Source of the DNA: SOJA01 sp964598485 | GTDB taxonomy: Archaea; Thermoproteota; Bathyarchaeia; Bathyarchaeales; Bathycorpusculaceae | NCBI GenBank assembly: GCA_964598485.1 | Contig: CAZRCD010000006.1 | Location: forward strand, 1 to 64,000 | Length of the DNA stretch: 64,000 nt | Reading direction: 5' to 3' | In this document: positions 60,109 through 64,000 of the stretch, in pieces | Layout: the number at the start of each line of letters is the position of its first letter | Position numbering within the stretch: position 1 is the first letter of the stretch | Notes under the pieces: generated by a model | Seen by the model: the letters and a program-made list of their open reading frames with translations, nothing else | What the model was told of the DNA's origin: nothing | Databases searched by the model: none | Translations under genes and position numbers: made by a program

Positions 60109-61074
60109 TCATTTTTGAACTTCTTCAAACCTTTCTACAATACTTCTAAGCAACCTATTCAAATCATTCCTATATGAAATCAATCTATTTACTTCTTCAC
60201 CAAGTCTTTTACGAGCGGCCCACCAAATAGTCCTGCCTATCTTATGAAGTTCTGGAGTGCGAAATCTTTGCTCAAAAGTATCGATAGAATGTAGATAATC
60301 CCATATATCTCTTGCAATGGGATGTTGCGAATCTTTGAAGTTTTTAATGAACGCTGACCGCACTCTTTTTGCAGATAGAATTTTATCGAAATCGTCAGGA
60401 CGCTCCAGAAGAATAGCTAATCCAATAAGCTTGTCCCATAACGCTCGAATTCTCACAATTGCATCATTTATGTAAATATACCTTTTGAATCTCATATTAA
60501 CATTCTCACCCACATTTCTCGCGAGTTGGGTGAAATCGTAGTCCAACGCAAACCAAATACCCTTTATATCTACCAATATTCCAACCAGTTTATGTTCAAA
60601 TTTCTCGTTAACATGAATTAACTCACGAAGTCTCTCTATGTCGAATTCTTCCAAGGCCATTGGAAAACGTTCACTATCAGCAAAATCATTGCAAAGCTTG
60701 TTGATTTCAGCTGGGGACAGTTCGGGCATTTCCTCTATTTTCTTTTCGGTAGTTACTTTTAAATGGGCATCTCGCATTAATTCCTGAAATTCTTCATCTC
60801 TAACGTCGCATCTGGTCACTTCATTTTTTGAAACTATCGAGCAATATCCTTCCAACAAAGCAGGTATTTCATAATTATCAGGTAACTTCCTTCTAATCAA
60901 TTTTGTAGTTTCTTGATCCAAATTCTCGATTTCAAAAACTATAGCTTGATACTCGCGAGTAAGTTTGAATTCGACATTCTTTTTCTTCATTTCATCTGCT
61001 AAATCTTTTATTCCAGCAAATCCTAAACCAGAATTTATCCATGCCGTTTGAGGGAAGATTATATACGATTTCAT
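60109..61074 (-). CDS. Hypothetical helical protein
   Basis: 321 residues. A short beta-rich start (MKSYIIFPQTAWINSGLGFA) leads into about 170 residues of helices (RLRELIHVNEKFEHKLVGIL; 'RIRALWDKLIGLAILLERPD'), a composition resembling large HEPN-like proteins, with FRTPELHKIGR near the C-terminus. No firm family. Confidence 0.55.
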   Translation of the reverse strand: MKSYIIFPQTAWINSGLGFAGIKDLADEMKKKNVEFKLTREYQAIVFEIENLDQETTKLIRRKLPDNYEIPALLEGYCSIVSKNEVTRCDVRDEEFQELMRDAHLKVTTEKKIEEMPELSPAEINKLCNDFADSERFPMALEEFDIERLRELIHVNEKFEHKLVGILVDIKGIWFALDYDFTQLARNVGENVNMRFKRYIYINDAIVRIRALWDKLIGLAILLERPDDFDKILSAKRVRSAFIKNFKDSQHPIARDIWDYLHSIDTFEQRFRTPELHKIGRTIWWAARKRLGEEVNRLISYRNDLNRLLRSIVERFEEVQK

Positions 61075-61173
61075 TGATGCTCACTACACATATAATTATC
61101 TGCCTTAATTTCCATAAAATATGGAAATTATTTTTTCTGTGGAAATCATTCCAGTGCCGTATATTCTGGTATC

Positions 61174-61389
61174 TCACTCCAACGGTCCCGGCAGGCGCGA
61201 CTGCCACCGTTCAACTGCTCTAACGAATTGTCTTGCTCGGTAATATCTCCATCGCAAACGACTTTTTCGATTGCTCAAAGTTGACAATGGAATACCCAAG
61301 GATCCAGCCGCATCCTTCAGGGTTCCATGCCTAGCCCATGCTTCTAACATTTCCAGTTCTACCTTGGAAATCTCTAATAAACGACTCAT
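61174..61389 (-). CDS. Small helix-turn-helix regulator
   Basis: 71 residues. EAWARHGTLKDAAGSLGIPL followed by STLSNRKSRLRWRYYRARQF is a sigma-region-4/LuxR-like HTH with a basic recognition helix. Such short HTH proteins are frequent in archaeal viruses and integrated elements. Alone on its strand; its targets are unknown. Confidence 0.65.
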   Translation of the reverse strand: MSRLLEISKVELEMLEAWARHGTLKDAAGSLGIPLSTLSNRKSRLRWRYYRARQFVRAVERWQSRLPGPLE

Positions 61390-61587
61390 GCTCTCACTCT
61401 CGCATATGAATATAGCACTTTCCCTTTATAACGGTTAAGCAATAAAAATCTATGCTTAAAAGTGAAAGTGGGATGTTTGTTCCTACTTAGTCAGGGTTGT
61501 TTAGTGCCATTTGTTAATGATGAAGTCGAATGGGAACAATATTTTTTGCTCGAAAGGTCCCTGAAGATTGAGAAAGGTGTTTAATTT

Positions 61588-61603
61588 TGTTCCACGTGGA
61601 ACA
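61588..61603. promoter_or_regulatory. parS-like 16-bp palindrome
   Basis: TGTTCCACGTGGAACA is a perfect palindrome and equals the core of bacterial parS sites, the binding sequence of ParB/Spo0J. No parA or parB gene is in the window. It could mark a chromosome-segregation locus, an integrated plasmid, or be chance. Confidence 0.45.
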
Positions 61604-61823
61604 TCCTTATGGGCGCTCACCAAACCTACATTGAAAGGCACAGCTCTATTTTCCTCGCGAGTATTTGATCAAAAATGCTTAGGTGTATATGTGTAGAACA
61701 CATAGCCGAAAACACTTATTTGAATGGGAAGTCATGCTATACAAGATGAAAATTTGATGGAAACCCGCGACTTGATGTACAAGTTCACGGAAGCAAAACT
61801 CGATGAATAAACCCAAAAAAAGC

Positions 61824-61909
61824 CGGTAAAGGTATAGTCAAGCGATGCTGCCAGAATGCATGGTGCGCGCATGCATGTGAGGCGGCTTCCACGCTTGACC
61901 TACCGCCGA
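61824..61909 (+). ncRNA. Long imperfect hairpin, candidate structured RNA
   Basis: Three helices stack in one hairpin: AGTCAAGCG with CGCTTGACC, GCTGCC with GGCGGC (one G-U pair), and ATGCATG with CATGCAT around a GTGCGCG loop. The outer part extends through GGTA with TACC. No protein is encoded. It could be a small RNA or a DNA cruciform site. Confidence 0.45.
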
Positions 61910-62125
61910 GAACTACTTATTTAATATTCGCAATGCTATAAATCCTTAGCTCGCGGACTCGAATAATTTCTGAAGAAAAATCTAAGTTATTTTTCCTTTT
62001 ATTTTATTTTTCTGTTTTAAATCAACAGTTAAACTTTTTTTAAAAAGAAAAATCCTTGAGAGGGTTATTAAAATAATTATATAAATATATTTGTTTCAAT
62101 ATCCATAACAAATAGTGAAAGCTCT

Positions 62126-63091
62126 ATGAGCATCCCTTACGTTTCTCCCTTTGTTATTGAGGGATATGGTCTTAAAGAAGAGGATCTCAATGAGATCATT
62201 GCAATTGAAAGATTGAAAGATACTAGCAAAAGATTTTCTAAGACCATCCAGACAATACAAGAAAAATTCGATTCTGAAAACAAAATGAGAATAATAGAGT
62301 TCAACGAGTTATCTGGAGCAGATGCCAATTCAGATCTTTTTTTTAAGAACCTAATATTTAGTTACACCCATATTTTCTTTAACACCATAAATTCCAGCAA
62401 AGACTGCTGTGTTGTATTTTTCTATGCTGGACATGGGAAAAGCGATAAAACACTAAGCGAACGTATTCTTCCTCATGAGTTTGCTCATCATTTTGCATGG
62501 GCATCAGAAGGTTATCCGTTTCTTATGCCTCAAGGTACGCCAAGGCATCTTATTCCACAATTTGCCGATTGTTATGAAGTTGGACCAAAAATAGGAACTA
62601 TTTACATAGATAACCTCTTTCTTGACAATAACATGATCATAATTAAGGATTTTTTTGAACGGATCGCAGATTTTGTTTGTGAAGGAATCTTAAGAGAAAA
62701 AGGATTTTGGAAAGGCATGTTGGAAGAGTATCAAGCAATGGGGCATCAAGATCCAGCGAAAAAATATGGAATGCTGTTTGACCCGAAATTCAAAGCGGCA
62801 GTAAGATATGCAAGAAGATTGGCTTTACGTGATGTAGCTGAGTGGCATGCAATTCTTGAGCTGGCTTATCCGAATGATCCGAATCTAAAGAACAGGCTAA
62901 ACTATGATAGAAAACGAGTTTTGCATTTAAACAAAAAATTTGGTGGAGCAAAGCATGCTTTCAAGAAAATCTACGAGATCTCACTAGGAACAAATCACAA
63001 TTCGTTTAAAGATGTGAGAAATGCAGTTACATACATCAAAGAAGTTACGGATCTTTTAGGTATTGACATAAGAACAAAAGAAAGCTGGTAA
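62126..63091 (+). CDS. Putative zinc metalloprotease-like protein (HExxH)
   Basis: 321 residues. LPHEFAHHFAWASEGY (about residue 112) has the HExxH zinc signature in a plausible helix. The preceding region (CCVVFFYAGHGKSDKTLSER) and the helical C-terminus do not match a family I know. No signal peptide or membrane segment. If active it would be cytosolic. A/T-rich promoter-like DNA lies upstream. Proteolytic function is inferred from the motif only. Confidence 0.6.
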   Translation: MSIPYVSPFVIEGYGLKEEDLNEIIAIERLKDTSKRFSKTIQTIQEKFDSENKMRIIEFNELSGADANSDLFFKNLIFSYTHIFFNTINSSKDCCVVFFYAGHGKSDKTLSERILPHEFAHHFAWASEGYPFLMPQGTPRHLIPQFADCYEVGPKIGTIYIDNLFLDNNMIIIKDFFERIADFVCEGILREKGFWKGMLEEYQAMGHQDPAKKYGMLFDPKFKAAVRYARRLALRDVAEWHAILELAYPNDPNLKNRLNYDRKRVLHLNKKFGGAKHAFKKIYEISLGTNHNSFKDVRNAVTYIKEVTDLLGIDIRTKESW

Positions 63092-63222
63092 TTGTGAAGC
63101 TTTAGAACATACATGATGATGTTTTTCTGGATATTTTAGCTCTCTCGTTGTAGTCTTGAAGTCTAATATTCTGTTGTTTGACTATTAGACTATTAGAAGA
63201 GAATGATAAGAAACAAAGAAGC

Positions 63223-63387
63223 CTAAAACTTCACTAAGGGTTGAATATCACCTTTCACAATTTCACTGAATCGAGAAGCCAGAAGGATACGGCGTTCAAT
63301 CTCTTCACCATGAATTTGAGAATGATTTTTGCAGATGGGTGCAAGAATGAGGCGGAAACCAGCAAGCTGGGCTGTCTTGAGCATCAT
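63223..63387 (-). CDS. Short ORF, probably a fragment
   Basis: 54 codons: MMLKTAQLAGFRLILAPICK ... EIERRILLASRFSEIVKGDI. The composition is protein-like, but no ribosome-binding site or family is seen. It may be the end of a lost gene. Confidence 0.25.
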   Translation of the reverse strand: MMLKTAQLAGFRLILAPICKNHSQIHGEEIERRILLASRFSEIVKGDIQPLVKF

Positions 63388-63468
63388 TTATTTTTATGAT
63401 AACCGATTAGTCAATTTTCGAGTATTTATGGGCTGCATGTGATATTTGCAAATGGAGATGTAACAGAA

Positions 63469-64000
63469 ATGCCAAGTCACATGTACCCTGATTCAGTAAA
63501 ACAGTGGAATTGCTATATTGGTTGTAATTATCGTTGTGAATATTGTGAGAAAAGTTTCAGACTTCAGATGAAGAGGCAGTTGCATAACTGTATTAAATGC
63601 TACAATTATGTGCCGCATTTTCATCCAGAAAGACTCACTCAACAATTGCCGAGGACTCAGAGGGACGAGTTTATTTGGGCTTGTTCCTCTTCGGACATAA
63701 CATTTGCTAAGCGAGAGTGGATGGAAGCAATATTACAACGGGTTAGACAATTGCCTGATAGGACTTTTCTGTTTCAAACGAAGAATCCTATATGCTTCAA
63801 ACGCTATTCTTGGCCGGAAAACACTATACTTGATACTACTATCGAAACAAACGAGGATGAAGGCTACCGCTTAATATCAACGGCTCCTCTGCCTTCAATA
63901 AGATACCGGGACTTCCTGAAGATTAAGCATCCTCGCAAGTTCGTGACAATCGAACCCATATTAGAGTTCGATATGGATGTGCTTGTTGAATGGATTAGGA
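63469..64000 (+). CDS. Radical SAM-like protein (DUF5131/Gp37 type), incomplete
   Basis: The frame is open to the window edge. NCYIGCNYRCEYCEKSF gives a C-x3-C-x2-C radical SAM cluster, with an additional Cys pair (CIKC) shortly after. The motifs EFIWACSSSDITF, RTFLFQTKNP and PRKFVTIEPILEFD follow the pattern of phage-associated DUF5131/Gp37-like proteins. The GTG at 63439 (MIFANGDVTEM...) is an equally good start. The C-terminus is outside the window. Confidence 0.7.
   Translation, partial: MPSHMYPDSVKQWNCYIGCNYRCEYCEKSFRLQMKRQLHNCIKCYNYVPHFHPERLTQQLPRTQRDEFIWACSSSDITFAKREWMEAILQRVRQLPDRTFLFQTKNPICFKRYSWPENTILDTTIETNEDEGYRLISTAPLPSIRYRDFLKIKHPRKFVTIEPILEFDMDVLVEWIR

Larger units (their letters stand above)
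61390..62125. other. Gene-poor region with palindrome and hairpin
   Basis: No long gene. It contains a parS-like palindrome (61588-61603), a possible 28-residue frame (61724-61810, MGSHAIQDENLMETRDLMYK...), the long hairpin at 61824-61909 and an A/T-rich stretch (61970-62110) that probably holds the promoter of the metalloprotease-like gene. Confidence 0.4.

Noticed and set aside
1..64000. CRISPR array
   Set aside because: No regularly spaced identical repeats with unique spacers were seen; the palindromic repeats are hundreds of bases to tens of kilobases apart.

Overview
The window looks like a chromosomal piece of an archaeon, most probably of the Bathyarchaeia (MCG) lineage. Archaeal character is directly visible: a formylmethanofuran dehydrogenase / methenyl-tetrahydromethanopterin cyclohydrolase cluster (fwdB-fwdA-fwdC-mch), a RimK-like ligase of the MptN type, a ThiD-ThiN fusion, archaeal aspartate dehydrogenase, an ER-type signal peptidase, an Lrp/AsnC regulator and archaeal DUF families (DUF996, DUF5752, DUF5305). 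The lineage assignment is inference. Base composition is moderate (roughly 40% GC by eye), and alternative GTG/TTG starts are common.

Layout. 1-8.3 kb: accessory region with membrane proteins, a decayed nitrilase, a secreted rhodanese carrying a very Cys-rich segment, a DUF3795 gene between two copies of a palindromic repeat, and broken radical SAM and nuclease genes. 8.3-15.8 kb: CBS/RecA-like sensor, HAD phosphatase + Lrp regulator, a run of tiny Lys/Glu-rich ORFs with strong ribosome-binding sites, a GAPDH relic, a second repeat-bounded gene, an aspartyl protease/DUF5678 pair and a VapBC-type toxin-antitoxin pair. 15.8-20.8 kb: nucleotidyltransferase/HEPN pair lodged between two relics of a signal peptidase C-terminus, then a surface-protein locus (DUF5305, SipW-like signal peptidase, TasA/camelysin-like protein) headed by a structured leader. 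20.9-30.6 kb: broken regulators, an IS5-type insertion sequence with clear ends, a prohibitin-like protein and an ABC-2 exporter. 30.6-50.7 kb: compact, intact core region with C1 metabolism (fwdBAC, mch), a PPP phosphatase with coiled-coil partner, MptN-like ligase, a TPP-riboswitch-controlled thiamin operon, valS, nadX, an aminotransferase/GNAT pair and a histone-deacetylase-family enzyme. 50.7-64 kb: a second accessory region resembling a defence island, with a type IIG-like restriction-modification enzyme surrounded by several HEPN-like proteins, a parS-like palindrome, a long hairpin RNA, a putative zinc metalloprotease and an incomplete radical SAM protein.

Four signals run across the window. 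(1) A GGGGA-TTGCGGGAGATATCTCC palindromic repeat occurs five times; four copies bracket two single genes as direct repeats. (2) Alternating GCGCGC tracts are scattered through the accessory regions and absent from the 30.6-50.7 kb core; the IS element landed inside one. (3) Two secreted-protein genes share a three-hairpin 5' leader, a riboswitch candidate. (4) More than a dozen genes are interrupted by nonsense codons, frameshifts or truncation, all in the accessory regions. No rRNA, intact tRNA or CRISPR array was found.
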